DNA of 64,000 bases from Arctopsyche grandis (taxonomy: Eukaryota > Arthropoda > Insecta > Trichoptera > Hydropsychidae), in NCBI RefSeq assembly GCF_051622035.1, contig NC_135357.1, positions 32,840,191 to 32,904,190 of the forward strand, in the 5' to 3' direction. The notes below the pieces were generated by a model. It was given only the letters and a program-made list of their open reading frames with translations. It was not told where the DNA came from and did no database searches. Below, piece after piece: positions 45,625-56,560 of this stretch. The translations under genes and the position numbers were made by a program. Numbering within the stretch: position 1 is the stretch's first letter; each line of letters starts with the position of its first letter.

Positions 45625-45689
45625 AGACGGTTCAAATGAGACTTCAGAAACAGCAAAACAACGCTAGCCTTTGTTAAAAAAAACCTCTT

Positions 45690-46090
45690 ATTGCAACTGT
45701 AACAGAATTTAATTTTTCTCCCTTTAATGTTGACATTGGCAACTTTGAAATGCAATTGATGGATTTAGAAAACAAAATTATGGCGCTCTAAATTTGAACG
45801 ACTTTCTGTTGATATGGAAATATTGGGGGAAAAAAACTTTGAAAGACCTGGAGATGGAAGACATGATGATTATTATTCCTGACTCATATGATCAGTTGAA
45901 AAAACTAGCGTTTTCTATTCATTCCCTTCTCGGTTCTACATATTCATACGAACGATATTTTTCTGAGCTGAGAAGTCGTCTTATTGATGAGAACCTGGAA
46001 TCGTGCCTAAAATTAAAAACATCAACATATAAACCTGACTTACTACAAATTTCCAAAGAGATGCAAAGTGTTTGTCAATCATTGTCATGA
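45690..46090 (+). pseudogene. hAT C-terminal fragment (GTF2IRD2/ZBED-like)
   Basis: LLGSTYSYERYFSELRSRLI and LKLKTSTYKPDLLQISKEMQ match the hAT dimerisation region. The preceding stretch reads PFNVDIGNFEMQLMDLENKI in another frame. Fragmentary; it lies just downstream of gene 8. Confidence 0.65.
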
Positions 46091-46204
46091 TCTAATTTTA
46101 TGAACTCCTTACTTACAGTTCAATTTTTATTAATAAATAAGATTATTATTAAGTATGATATCGAGTTTTATTCAGTGTTCCTATGGTTTAATTAAGATAT
46201 GTAT

Positions 46205-46465
46205 GGTTCGGTGATTACTAGTCAAATGTGAACCGGTCGCTCTAGATCGGTCACACGTGATCACCCGTCACACTAAAATTGGTCACGAAAAAACTGGTCA
46301 CACCCAAAACTTAAAAATTGATCGAATTTTTGGGTGTGACCAGTTTTTTCGTGACTAATTTTCGGGTGTGACCAGTTTTAGTGTGACGGGTGATCACGTG
46401 TGACCGATCTAGAGCGACCGGTTGTCCTGTGACTGGTTCACATATGACTAGTAGTCCGTTTACCC
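46205..46465. mobile_element. MITE-A, full palindromic copy
   Basis: Left end GGTTCGGTGATTACTAGTCA and right end (reverse) GGGTAAACGGACTACTAGTC differ at the tip but then mirror each other through CGGTCACACGTGATCACCCG to a centre near 46318. About 260 bp, non-coding, almost fully self-complementary. Confidence 0.85.
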
Positions 46466-46599
46466 TATGTATATTGGTTAAGTTAAAGAAATTGGACTGT
46501 CAAAAGAAATAAATCGTTGTCCTGTCGAAATTTGGCTCTATTTACTAATAAGTTTGCCGACCCCTGCTCTAGGTTGTTGTTATATTGTATCCACTTGAT

Positions 46600-47340
46600 A
46601 ACTCTGGTGTACTACATTCTTCAATTTTTCGAGACAACAGTTTCAACTTTTGCTTCTACATCCTTCGTTAAAAATACATGGCATTTTTAACCATTCCCAA
46701 AATTTTATCCTTTGTTGCTTTAGCGATCAATGAAATAATTTCCTGCTGGTTATCTTTTCCCAAGGAATGAGTCTTTTGTGGATTTTTTACTGCCCGTTTT
46801 ACATTCTTCTCTAACACCGGATCATATTTTGAGAACAACTCGATAATTTAAAAAAATTACCGTTATTTTCGGTGAATAGTTTTTCTGAAAATCCTCTAAA
46901 TGTTTTCTGAGGTCATCGCTAAAATGCTTGAAATTATTCTCTCGAGCAACTCGTCACAATGTTTGACCTCGCTCAAATATAAATTATTTGCTATACAATC
47001 GATAGTTTGATTTGTGGAAAGCCTCTTTTTTTTAAATCACTCATTTTGCTATGAAGCAATCAAAATGATGAGTGCTTCCCTCATATCCTTTTAATAAAGC
47101 CGTCATGTGTCTCCAATCATTAGAACCAGCTTTTGCCAAAGCAAATACGTCTTTACTAAATATATGTTGCAACGAAAACAGAACGCTTGATCTAATTCGG
47201 ATTAATACACGCCATGTTCTGTCCACTTATTCACTTCCACGTCCACTTGTCCAAAATAATTTTCTATTCTTCGTTGGAAATATATTTTGTTATAAGACCG
47301 CCCTGCAGTGTCTTTTGGGTAATAATGAATTATAATATAA
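46600..47340 (-). pseudogene. hAT transposase N-terminal remnant (TTF/ZMYM type)
   Basis: The - strand reads FALAKAGSNDWRHMTALLKG and EGSTHHFDCFIAKM, the pattern of the TTF-type zinc-finger region of hAT proteins. The following sequence is decayed with several stops. Confidence 0.55.
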
Positions 47341-47502
47341 ATAATAACTAAATTGAAACTATATATCAAAACTATAGTATCAATTTAGTTATTCTGCAGT
47401 TTTTACTTATACTTTTTTTTCACAAAATGTAAAACTTTTTCTCTTCTTTTGGTCTCGCGCCTCTGTGCCAAGCACCGCTTGCACAGGCAATGTACAGTGG
47501 CG

Positions 47503-47706
47503 GGTAATTGGATTATTCGTCACATTTCGGTGGTCACAAAGACAATTTTTGCCATGAAAATCGCGAATACACAATATTTGGCACTCAAGTTCTCGTTAGT
47601 ATGATAGTTATCGTTAGTATGATGGACTTTTCGGCTGCCAGATGTTCCGTTATAGAGATTTTAGTAACTTTGTGACGAGTGTATTGTGACCAATAGTCAC
47701 CGAACC
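47503..47706. mobile_element. MITE-B, inverted copy
   Basis: Reverse complement of the copy at 30761-30950, ending in AATAGTCACCGAACC. Confidence 0.75.
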
Positions 47707-47707
47707 A

Positions 47708-48422
47708 CAGTGGCGTAACTAGGAATTTTGGGCCCGTAAGCAAAAAATCTTCAAGGACCCCCCCTCGAATTTTTAAATCGAAATACCAAATTTTTGGTTT
47801 CGCAACGCAGTATTAATATAAATATAATTATTGTTAATATGTATGTACATAATATAATTTTCTTAGTTTAACTCACCTATTTTAAAATTTCTTCTTTCGT
47901 TGTTTGAAGTCCATTTTGGCTGCTTATTTGTGCTCAATTGTAAGCAAAGTTAGTTCATTGAGTCTAGTTGGACCGATCGAATTACTTTTGTAATCTTTAA
48001 TTTATTGAATGTCTTCACTAGCAATAGTTACCGGAAGAGTAAAAATAACATGAATGCGGTATATACTTCTGAAAACTCACTCTCTTAACAACTATACTTG
48101 GTAATAAGAAATTCTGAAAATTGACTTATGCTCATCGTTTTAGAAAGATATTTCTTTATTAATAAAAGTACATGAATAAATTGAGATTCGAATTAATCTG
48201 AGAAAACTTCTGGATATTATTCTGAGATTGATACAATGGTCTGAAATATCTGTTTCCAGCATATTAATAATTTTCCTAGGTTCAAGAAAATCGAAATAGC
48301 TTTTCATTAATTCCCACAAAACATTAATCTTAATTTGATCAGTCATTTTGACGATTTATGGCCCCCTATCTCCGTGGGCCCGTAAGCATTGCTTACCCCC
48401 GCTATATAGTAGTTACGCCACT
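47708..48422. mobile_element. Non-autonomous DNA transposon (CAGTGGCGTAACTA ends)
   Basis: CAGTGGCGTAACTAGGAATT at the left and the reverse CAGTGGCGTAACTACTATAT at the right. Both are followed inward by GGGCCCGTAAGC-like sequence. The ends are hAT-like. No clear target duplication. Confidence 0.65.
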
Positions 48423-48801
48423 GGCCATTTATGTATGTATATCAATTCTCGACAGAATTTCGCGCCATTATTCGTTGACTCCACACCACGTACTGCGTGG
48501 TGGGACTCAAAATTTACTCATTTGTTCTTTTTTTAATAATAAATTGAAAAATTATTAATACTTGATCAAATTAAATGTCAAAAACGTTAATTTGTCATAA
48601 AAATGCAGGCGGCGAACACATTTGAAATTATTCAAATGTGTCTAAATTATTAACGGCAGATCATCATATATAAAAAGCTGATTACACGGATAAATTCTTC
48701 GGATTTCAAAGAATACTCGTGCCAAATTCAGTTAAGAGTCGTATAGGAGCCTATCGGATACATACATACATACATCATTTGAGTTTTATATACATATATA
48801 C
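48423..48801. other. No recognised feature
   Basis: AT-rich unique sequence with a small CCACGTACTGCGTGG palindrome near 48485-48500. No gene. Confidence 0.4.
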
Positions 48802-48962
48802 TGTGGCGGCTCGCTATATGACATGGTCGAGTTCGGTCACCTTCCTGCGAGTTAGGACCAACTCGGCCGTATTCAGAGTTGCTACCTCACTCCGTCTTCG
48901 GCTACCATAATAAAAACACGTGCATCAACATGCCAGTCATCTCATTCGTTTCATCCCCTATA
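48802..48962 (+). mobile_element. Solo LTR, diverged subfamily of the TGTGGCGG element
   Basis: 161 bp. ATAC target duplication on both sides. It differs from the young copies at many sites but matches the copy at 60322, so it belongs to an older subfamily. Confidence 0.8.
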
Positions 48963-49009
48963 ATACATACATACATAGATAGATATCGAAGAATTTTAGA
49001 TAAATTCAG

Positions 49010-49800
49010 AATTCAGTATGTTCAAAATTTAGATTTTTCGCAACTAGAACTTCAAGAGACAGATTGGAGCGCATTCAGAAGAGATTCTTGAGGTACATCA
49101 GTAGCCGTTTTGGATTATCCTATACTTCCTATGAAGATGCTTGTAGGTGTCAGCATCTACTTCCACTTGTCAAAAGAAGGGAGATAGCTGACATCTCAAC
49201 AATTTTGAACATCCTTAACGGCTCGATCGACTGTCCTCAATTATTGAGCAGACTATCATTGCGTGTGCCAAATAGAATGATTAGATGTAATGAGCTCCTT
49301 TACATACCTAATACTTTTTCTAATTATGGAAGAAGCTCATTCATCTGGCGTGCAAGCTCCACCGTCAACACACTAATTTTAACAATTTATATGTTTGACT
49401 TATTTAATATTATTGCTATACAAGCTAGAGTGATTATTGCAAATTTGTTTTTCGATGATTAATTTTATTGAAAATTTACGATTGTGATTATGAATTTTTA
49501 TTTTGATGTATTTATTTTTTCTTTTTGTTTTTTGTTATATATTATATTATTTTTATTATTTCATAATATTTATCATATTATTATTCTTATTATTTTGATA
49601 TTTTTATTATACTGTTATTTCTATTTTTTTCTTTTTGTTTTCTCTAACTATCTTACTCTATTATCATTTTTGTTTCTTATTTTAAATGTTTGAGCTTTTC
49701 TTTTTTTTACCTATATGTGAAAATTATTAATGGTTTACTTAACATAATTATGTTTTTTTACTATCAATCTATGTAACTAAATAAACTGTAAATTTTCCAA
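49010..49800 (+). pseudogene. LINE C-terminus and 3' UTR (jockey-like)
   Basis: ERIQKRFLRYISSRFGL, YEDACRCQHLLPLVKRREIA, LNGSIDCPQLLSRLSLRVP and the later RVPNRMIRCNELLYIPNTF follow the order of a jockey-like ORF2 tail. The T-rich UTR and AAATAAATAAATAAAT end follow. Reverse transcriptase motifs are absent; 5'-truncated. Confidence 0.75.
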
Positions 49801-49824
49801 ATAAATAAATAAATAAATTAGGGC

Positions 49825-50027
49825 AATGCGGTTAAGTGAACGTGTATTCATTTTGTTTACGTGCAACTTTAATATATTCGGTTTTTTATGTGTCTAGACT
49901 ATATTTTGTTAATGCATCCTGTTGACCTTATCAATTATTCAAGAATGCGGTTGAGTAAACGTGCATTCATTTTGTTTACGTGCAACTTTAATATATTCGG
50001 TTTTTTATGTGTCGAGACTGTATTTTG
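49825..50027 (+). repeat. Direct repeat of about 83 bp
   Basis: 49825-49907 and 49944-50027 are near-identical (AATGCGGTTRAGTRAACGTG, ATATTCGGTTTTTTATGTGT). They sit immediately before the parvovirus-like fossil and may be part of its flank. Confidence 0.75.
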
Positions 50028-50099
50028 TTTACCACTTAATTTATTCATTGGCCTTCTTTATAATCTTCGCTCCCCGGCTCGTATACCCCCAATTCTACT

Positions 50100-51640
50100 T
50101 TTCCTAACTCAGTCATCGCGTAGAATCGGTGTGTGTGTGTTTGGTCAGTGCGTCATTCATCAAATGCGAATGGCAGGGGGTAATATCACAGAGAGATCGC
50201 TACTGTTACTCAACTGTACGGAAGGGGGAAATAGCGTACCTGAAGTGGAAGGCGATGCACTTGGAGTGGAGGACGATGGAATGGATGGCGCAGTTGCTAC
50301 GACTCATGTTCGTGTCGGTGCAGAAGGGCTCGAGGTACTCCCTCGATCCACAAACAATATCCTTTCAAGAAAACGACGAGCCGATGATGGAAGCGGACAG
50401 AGCGTTAATAGTAAGAATCCTATCGATCACGAAAACCTTGTCTTGCTATTACTTGACGAACGTGCTTTCAACGAATCCCGCGCTACGCGAGTTTTGTCAA
50501 AGCACTTTCAGGGGTTTGAATTCCTCTTCGGATTCAGAGCGGCAGACAAGCTCAGAACCGCAATCACCCTTGCGAGAGTACTGGTATTTCAGGAAAACAC
50601 CTCACAAAGATTCGAGCGCGCTAAAGCGTATATTAGAAGAACCGAGCCAGAATCCTGCGAAAAGGAAGAAGTAGAAAAATCTGTACACGCGTTGGAAAAG
50701 CTCCTAAGGAGAAACCATATTGATATTGCAGAATTTTCCAAAGACACATACGAACATTTCCATAGGAGAACAGGGAAAAAAAATTTGTATTTTTACGGGG
50801 CTCCAAACACAGGGAAGACTATGATAATGGAATCATTGGTGAGCGGACACTATAATTTCTCAAGACTAACGGGGCTTCATTCAAACAGCTCTTTTAATTT
50901 CGCTTCATTAATTCATGTGAATGCGGTCTACATGGACGTATGTAAAATGACCCAAAATCAGTTCGAACAGTGGAAACTGTTGGCAGGGGGTTCACCCATG
51001 TCAACAGATGTGAAACATCGTGATAAACAAGATGTCGAAGAGTGTATTTTATATACTTCATCCAATTATCCTATTGAGATGTATGTAGATGTGCCGAGTG
51101 CGTCAACGGCAGTAGATACTAGAACAATACAATATAATTTTAACTATAATATTGAAAAAAAATTGATTTAAATGTGTTAAAGTTGTGGGAGGATTTATAT
51201 TAAATAAAATATGTTGAAAATAATATATTTTCTTTTATTTATAGATGTTGTTGGATAAAGAAATAATATTGAACACATGGAGACAAGGAAAATTTGACGT
51301 ACTGGGTTCAAAGAGACATTTATTACATGAAGAAAACCACGTACATAAAATGATCCATATGTTTGGTATATATGAATGTCGAGACTGCTTATTACACTAG
51401 TCACACGATTAAGTCAAAAAACTTAATAATAGAATATTTACTTTAAGATCACATGTGGTGTCACGATTGCGGTGGAGCTTTATTTAATTGGACAAATAAG
51501 GAAATATGTAAATTCTGTCGGAATGAAAGAGCAAGAGATGAATTATTATTCAACTTTTACGAGGATGCAGCAGATGAGGAAATGAGGCAAATCGAAGAGC
51601 TGGAGAGAGAATATGATAAGAGTAATGCGACGTGAAATAA
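50100..51640 (+). mobile_element. Endogenous ssDNA-virus fossil (parvovirus NS1-like SF3 helicase)
   Basis: The main frame carries a superfamily 3 helicase: Walker A GAPNTGKT near 50802, a downstream acidic B-motif region, LLAGGSPMSTDVKH, and a motif C-like ILYTSSN. This is the layout of parvovirus (densovirus-type) NS1. A second long frame overlaps the N-terminal half (50129-50674), which fits the overlapping NS genes of that family. A small Cys-rich frame (51453-51635, CHDCGG and CKFC) follows. No capsid gene is seen, so the copy is partial, although the helicase frame is still open. Other ssDNA viruses or a domesticated helicase are possible alternatives. Confidence 0.6.
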
Positions 51641-51649
51641 ATTATAATA

Positions 51650-51800
51650 ATTAGGTTAAGTTGATTTTTGTAATATATACTAGGTTAAGTTGATTTTTGT
51701 AATATATTAGGTTAAGTTGGAAAAATAAATAAATATATGTGATGTTAAGTTGGTTTTTATTGATTAGTTTAAGTTAGGTTAGGTTAGGTTAGGTCTACTA
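51650..51800 (+). repeat. Tandem TAGGTTAAGTT units ending in a TTAGG run
   Basis: Units of TAGGTTAAGTTGATTTTTGT repeat two to three times, then four TTAGG units at 51774-51793. TTAGG is the canonical insect telomere repeat; this is a short interstitial run. Sequence at 51801-52088 is unrecognised. Confidence 0.7.
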
Positions 51801-52088
51801 GGGTTGGGTGGGTTGGTTGGCACCATACCGCCCATACCGAACCTATCATACCAAATCATTAGGGCACCTCACACTTGATTTAAACATTTTATATTCTGAA
51901 GCAACCAGTCGAGCCTTAAGTTACTAGCGAACATTGAGCTTGGATATTTCATTTCATTAGGAGATCACTTTAACTAGGATATTTGAGAAATATTAGGATA
52001 TTAAAGTGAAATTAACTCTCCTTGTTAAGATGATGCGACATTACATTTCGGGTCCAGAAACCATAGAGGTGAGTCATGTGTGGGATAG

Positions 52089-52259
52089 GGTTCGGCGATT
52101 ACTGGTCACAAAGTCACTAAAATCTCTATAACGGAACATCTAGCAGCCGAAAGTTCATCATACTAACAAGAACTTGAGTGCCAAAGATTGCGTATTCGCG
52201 ATTTTAATGGCAAAAATTGTATTTGTGACCACCGCAATGTGACTAATAATCCAATTACC
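52089..52259. mobile_element. MITE-B upstream of gene 9
   Basis: Begins GGTTCGGCGATTACTGGTCA and ends TAATAATCCAATTACC. Its right end is about 220 bp before the gene 9 ATG. Confidence 0.75.
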
Positions 52260-52380
52260 GTCTGATCAACGAGCTCGGGGCTACCAGTTGCCATCCCTGA
52301 TTTAATTAAGGGTGGCAACACCAGCCGGCTGTCAGACTCACTCCTCACACAAAGTCTTACAATGTGTCAATCGTCTTTTC

Positions 52381-52479
52381 TGTTACATTGCTTTATTGGC
52401 AATTAACTATAACCATTCAAGTGTTTTAATTTCATCACTTCCTTGCCCTAATAATATTTTATACAACGTATTTAGAGCT
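52381..52479 (+). promoter_or_regulatory. Class II ZAD-gene leader, gene 9
   Basis: Matches the gene 2 leader (CTTTATTGGC, TTTCATCACTT, TTGCCCT, TTTAGAGC) and not the class I block. Confidence 0.6.
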
Positions 52480-53710
52480 ATGGAATGTAGACTTTGTCTC
52501 TGTGCTGCTCCAGTGGAGTCCTCTGTCTCCATCCACGACTATCCTCATCCACTAGTTCGACGCATTTTGACTTGCTGTCAGCTACAAGTTGGTTACAGAT
52601 CCTTTGACAACTCAATCGCTAACCCACCAGAGATTCATTATTACTATTTATTTTACAGGTTGATATAGATGATTCGTTGCCAGATACGATATGCCTTTTA
52701 TGTAGAAACAATCTAAGATTGTTGAGCAGTTTTAAGAACATTTGCATTCAGAGTGAAAAAACACAGAAACTAAGGCTAGCTGAGAGTTCATATCTTAAAA
52801 AGGAAGAAATTATATTGGATGATTTAATTTGGGAGGATGATATTGATAGTAATTCAACATCAAATGTATGTCAACCGACCGTTGAAGATGAGATTAATAA
52901 ACTAGAGTCACGAAATTCGGATACAGTATTTTTCGAAGCAGACCATTCAAGGCAAAACGCCACATCAATAGAAAATGAAAATGTATGTACATATGACTTA
53001 AAAACTCCTTAAAGTGTAACAAATGTATGCTATAGTACAATCTTCGTTTTATTTTGCAGATACTTGAAGGTAAATCCACTCAGGAAAACCCGTACACATG
53101 TGAAACGTGTTCCAAATCGTTCAAATACAGATCTTATTATGCTAGACATGTAAAGACACACGTTAAAGACTCGCACAAATGTGACCAAGTAAAATCGCTC
53201 AAATGCGAAATATGTTCTAAAATGTTCATGTATAAATCTAACCTCGAGGCGCACATGAATTCTCACAAAGGGATAAAACCATTCCAGTGTGATGTCTGTT
53301 TCGTTTCATTCACTCAAAAGTCTAGCCTCAAAATACACGCTCAAACTCACATCGGACAGAGACTATTCAAATGCGACATTTGTCCAAAGTCGTTCACTCT
53401 GAGGGGTACACTCATGAACCATGTGAAATGTCACACTGGGGTGAAACCGCACAAATGCGAAATGTGTTCTAGATCGTTCACTCTCAAGTATAGCCTAGTG
53501 TTTCATATGAAATCTCACACTGGGACAAACTCGCACATATGCGAAATATGCTCTAAATCGTTCGCCGATAAATCTAGCTTCGTGGAGCACATAAATTCTC
53601 ACAGTGGGATAAAACCACACCAATGTAAAGTTTGTTTGATTTCATTCACTCATAGGTCTAGCTTCAGAAGACATGTTAAAACTCACACCGGGGAGAAACT
53701 GTTGAAATGA
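52480..53710 (+). CDS. ZAD-C2H2 zinc-finger protein, gene 9 (7 fingers)
   Basis: Exons 52480-52587, 52659-52982 and 53060-53710 give about 360 residues. ZAD pairs are MECRLC and TICLLC. The C-type linker has LKKEEIILDDLIWEDDI. I place the exon 2 donor at GAAAAT/GTATGT, because gene 10 has 18 more coding bases before the same GTATGTACATATGAC. Exon 3 opens ILEGKSTQENPYTC and has seven C2H2 fingers; SHKCDQVKSLKC between fingers 1 and 2 keeps part of a lost finger. The stop is AAATGA, and the next finger (ICSKSFTLN) is still legible beyond it. Closest relatives are genes 10 and 11. Confidence 0.9.
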
Positions 53711-54108
53711 AACATTTGTTCAAAGTCGTTCACTTTGAATGATACCTGCTCACTTGTGGTCAGTAGCGGCTCGTGAGAATTCATAGTGCAGAGATTAATC
53801 AGGCCGTAGAAGCTCGTCAACCATGCCTGTGATCAAAAGAAAACAAAAACAGCATGCATATGTACTATACTGGGAGGTCTGCAGCCCATATGAACGAGCC
53901 GCCACTACAAGTGGTTCATATGAAATTCACATTAGAATAAAACTGTACAAATGTGAGGTGTGCCTAAAACCTTATATAGCTTTTTGAATATGCGAAGCGA
54001 GGAGTCAAATCCTTGAGTTATGTGTTATAAGTTTTAGCTGCATTTTCTCACATCTTTTCTCCGGTTGTGTCTTTTGTGCATGTGCAACTTTAAATGAAAT
54101 TAAATAAA
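53711..54108 (+). other. Gene 9 3' region: relic finger split by a MITE, poly(A) signal
   Basis: After the TGA the frame continues NICSKSFTLNDTC, is broken by the MITE at 53761-53908, and resumes as VVHMKF and YKCEVCLK. AATAAA is at 54103-54108, followed by the conserved ACAACCCAAATTATTA. Confidence 0.65.
53761..53908. mobile_element. hAT-like MITE inserted in the relic finger
   Basis: Inverted ends CAGTAGCGGCTCGTG and (reverse) GTAGTGGCGGCTCGT. The flanks CTTGTGGT and CAAGTGGT look like a worn 8-bp target duplication. Gene 10 lacks the insertion at the same place. Confidence 0.75.
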
Positions 54109-54307
54109 TTTTACAACCCAAATTATTATTAATCTACTTTTCCCTCTTTTGTTATATTAATCAGGACTGTGGAGATGGAGCATTTCAAGCAAAATCAGTC
54201 GGAGTCATAAAAAATAAACCGACTCTTGACTCTTTTTTACTAATTACTAACCTCCTTTACGTTTCACATGGTTTTCGTTTAAGAAGTCATTATTATTATT
54301 TTTTCTA

Positions 54308-54550
54308 ACTAGTGTTGTGCCCGATGAAATATCGCGTGGGTTATGGCATATTAAGCTATTAATTTAAAAGAAATGTGTTCGATCCGCACGCGGTCGTATT
54401 TTTTTCAAATACCTTTTAAATTTAATTTAAAATTTATATTTAATTGTTTAATATGAAAAAAAAATGGTAAAACCTACCTACTTAACTATGTACATATAAA
54501 TAATATAAAACACCAATAGAAAAATTAATTCATTAAATAAATTTTCAATA
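54308..54550 (-). mobile_element. Helitron-like end, minus strand
   Basis: CTAGTGTTGTGCCCG at the left is the reverse of the 3' terminus seen at 3532 and 41741; the hairpin is eroded. A matching segment follows gene 10 (from 58251), so it predates that duplication. Confidence 0.5.
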
Positions 54551-54929
54551 GATGTCGCTAAATGCTCAGAGAATTATTAGCCTAGAGGAAACATTGGTAG
54601 CGAACAGTATATATATAGAAGTTTTTTTTATCTGTTTATGTTCGTTTTATATTCGTATACGTTTTGTTCGTAAGTGTTTTTACATATGTCGAATCGAAAC
54701 GACTATTTATACGATTAATATTACATTGTATTATACAACAATATGTGAGCAACGTCTTCAAAGAAGTGATCACTTATTTATTTTTTTTTTTCTTTTTAAA
54801 TCAATACACACTCGCCATTACAGATTTGCTCCAATGCGACGGGTGTACGTTAATGAAATACATAAACAATCAGAAATACAGTAATACATACATATACAAT
54901 CAGAATATATATAGAATATAACAATTAAT
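54551..54929. other. Duplicated flank, no gene
   Basis: The first part matches 58480-58590 after gene 10. The rest is AT-rich with poly-T tracts. Open frames here look accidental. Confidence 0.45.
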
Positions 54930-55209
54930 CAGAAATAATAGTCATAGTGACATCTATGGATTTCAGATTACTGTGTATAATTAATACAAATTATACACAG
55001 GCAGATTTTTGTGACAACAGGATTAGATTTAATACCAATTTTCAGGAACCGTTTCAGCAATGATCAGATAAAATTGGCAAACTCTGATAGAGAAACGATC
55101 GATTTGGAGTCACAAAACCCCCAAATCTAACCAGCAGTGGCGAGGACACGAACCTATGACCTCAGTGATGCTAAATATATACGCTATCACTAAGCCAAAC
55201 TGCTGGCTA
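54930..55209 (-). mobile_element. tRNA-derived SINE, copy 4
   Basis: On the - strand it has a GCCAGCAG head, a B-box-like region, and the body GATCGTTTCTCTATCAGAG and GCTGAAACGGTTCC shared with copies 1-3. The tail is lost. Confidence 0.65.
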
Positions 55210-55249
55210 TTTGATCACATGTCTGACGCCGGCATAATGGCAACCAACA

Positions 55250-55990
55250 TCTAGCCCCGCTTTTCCTGTCGAGCGTTCTCAATTTTACCAATTTTGACTC
55301 CACAGCTGTACAGACTCCAGGGATGTTCAACTCGCGAGCACCCCGGAAGTCGATTTCGTAGAAGCTCGTGGTAAGCGTGGGCGGGGCTGGTTTCCTCCAA
55401 GGGATCCACAGGTCGTCGTCTGCGGTCTGGTCTCTGCTGCTGTCGGCTCGGCTCGATGTATATCTCTCTCTCTCTCGTACAGTGTGCGTAAGTGAGGGTG
55501 ATACGGGACAAAGGCGGGAAATTGAATAGTAATGAAAACAGGTTATAATTCTGTTTGTATGGTGACTGTATTTTATATATATATGTATATACAGAGATCA
55601 AGCAGGGGGGACAGAAAAGGGGGGGGGGGGGGGAGTCCGACTTGAAATTAGCGCGCACGTGTTCAAGAGGTTATGGTAACCTCACTCAACCACGTGGCTA
55701 CGTGATCTGACTTCGACGAAGAGAGACCAGGAATTCCTCACTTCTCACCGGACGTATACTGAAGCTGTACTTCCAGTATCGTCTGCCGATCAAGGCTGAG
55801 CTGATCGGGACTCGGTGGTGGGAACCAACTCGGTAGCGAACAGAGATGTTCACTCGACCGACGCGGAAAACGAATAGGAGGCGGGGACGCGCGCTCGGCG
55901 CCGATCTCCCTCCAAAACGGCTCCTTTGGTCGTAACGCCACGAAAGCTGACCATGAAGACTTGGTCGGAACAACAGCCTTGAAATCAACC
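55250..55990. other. GC-rich non-coding stretch, possible LTR remnants
   Basis: Contrasts with its AT-rich surroundings. It contains a G run (about 55618-55634) like a polypurine tract, a TC-rich tract near 55460, and long accidental open frames. I could not identify paired LTRs or a product. Confidence 0.35.
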
Positions 55991-56195
55991 TATGCCGAAC
56001 GCGTCGAGATGCATATGGCATAAGAAAGATGAATATTACTGTGGAAATTTCACCATACGACCTTTTTACCGTGCGGACATTTTACCGCGTGAGCAATATA
56101 TCGAGAGTAAAATTTACAAACATTTTTTAGCACTTTCCTTTGTCTATATACGTATAATGATTTCTACAATGCTGAAAATTTGGGTATAACTCATT

Positions 56196-56404
56196 GGTAA
56201 ACGGGTTACAGCCCTACACAGAAAACTGCCCAAATATTGCTAAGCAAATGCTTTTTTATACGAGGATTGGACACTTTTGAGCAATATGTGGGCAGTTTTC
56301 TGGATCGCAATTTTCCTTTACTTGCTACAGGAGACCGCTCGCGCGATTTTTGTAGCGATGGTTATCCTGTTAGCGATTCACATTTGGGTTGTAATCACCG
56401 AACC
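56196..56404. mobile_element. MITE with MITE-A/B-type ends upstream of gene 10
   Basis: Begins GGTAAACGGGTTACA and ends GTAATCACCGAACC, the two alternative termini of the MITE-A/B/C group. The interior pairs CAGAAAACTGCCCA with TGGGCAGTTTTCTG. It ends about 157 bp before the gene 10 ATG. Confidence 0.7.
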
Positions 56405-56508
56405 ATTTTGGCAATACCAATTTACATTATGGAAACAAGGCTGTACACTGCGTTACTTTTAGACCAAACATCGACTATTATTTTCTGACATTTCGTTGAC
56501 GTCTCAAT

Positions 56509-56560
56509 TGACGTTTGCATATATAAAACTTTTTCGATTTGGCGATTTATTATCCGAGCT
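56509..56560 (+). promoter_or_regulatory. Class I ZAD-gene leader, gene 10
   Basis: TGACGTTTGCATATATA block ending at the ATG. A second TGACGT lies 14 bp upstream. Confidence 0.6.

Noticed and set aside
49484-49693. Hydrophobic Phe/Leu/Ile frame resembling a membrane protein
   Set aside because: It is a T-rich LINE 3' UTR read by chance.
55251-56021. Minus-strand frames of 107-135 residues in the GC-rich stretch
   Set aside because: Low-complexity, overlapping frames without recognisable domains; they look accidental.
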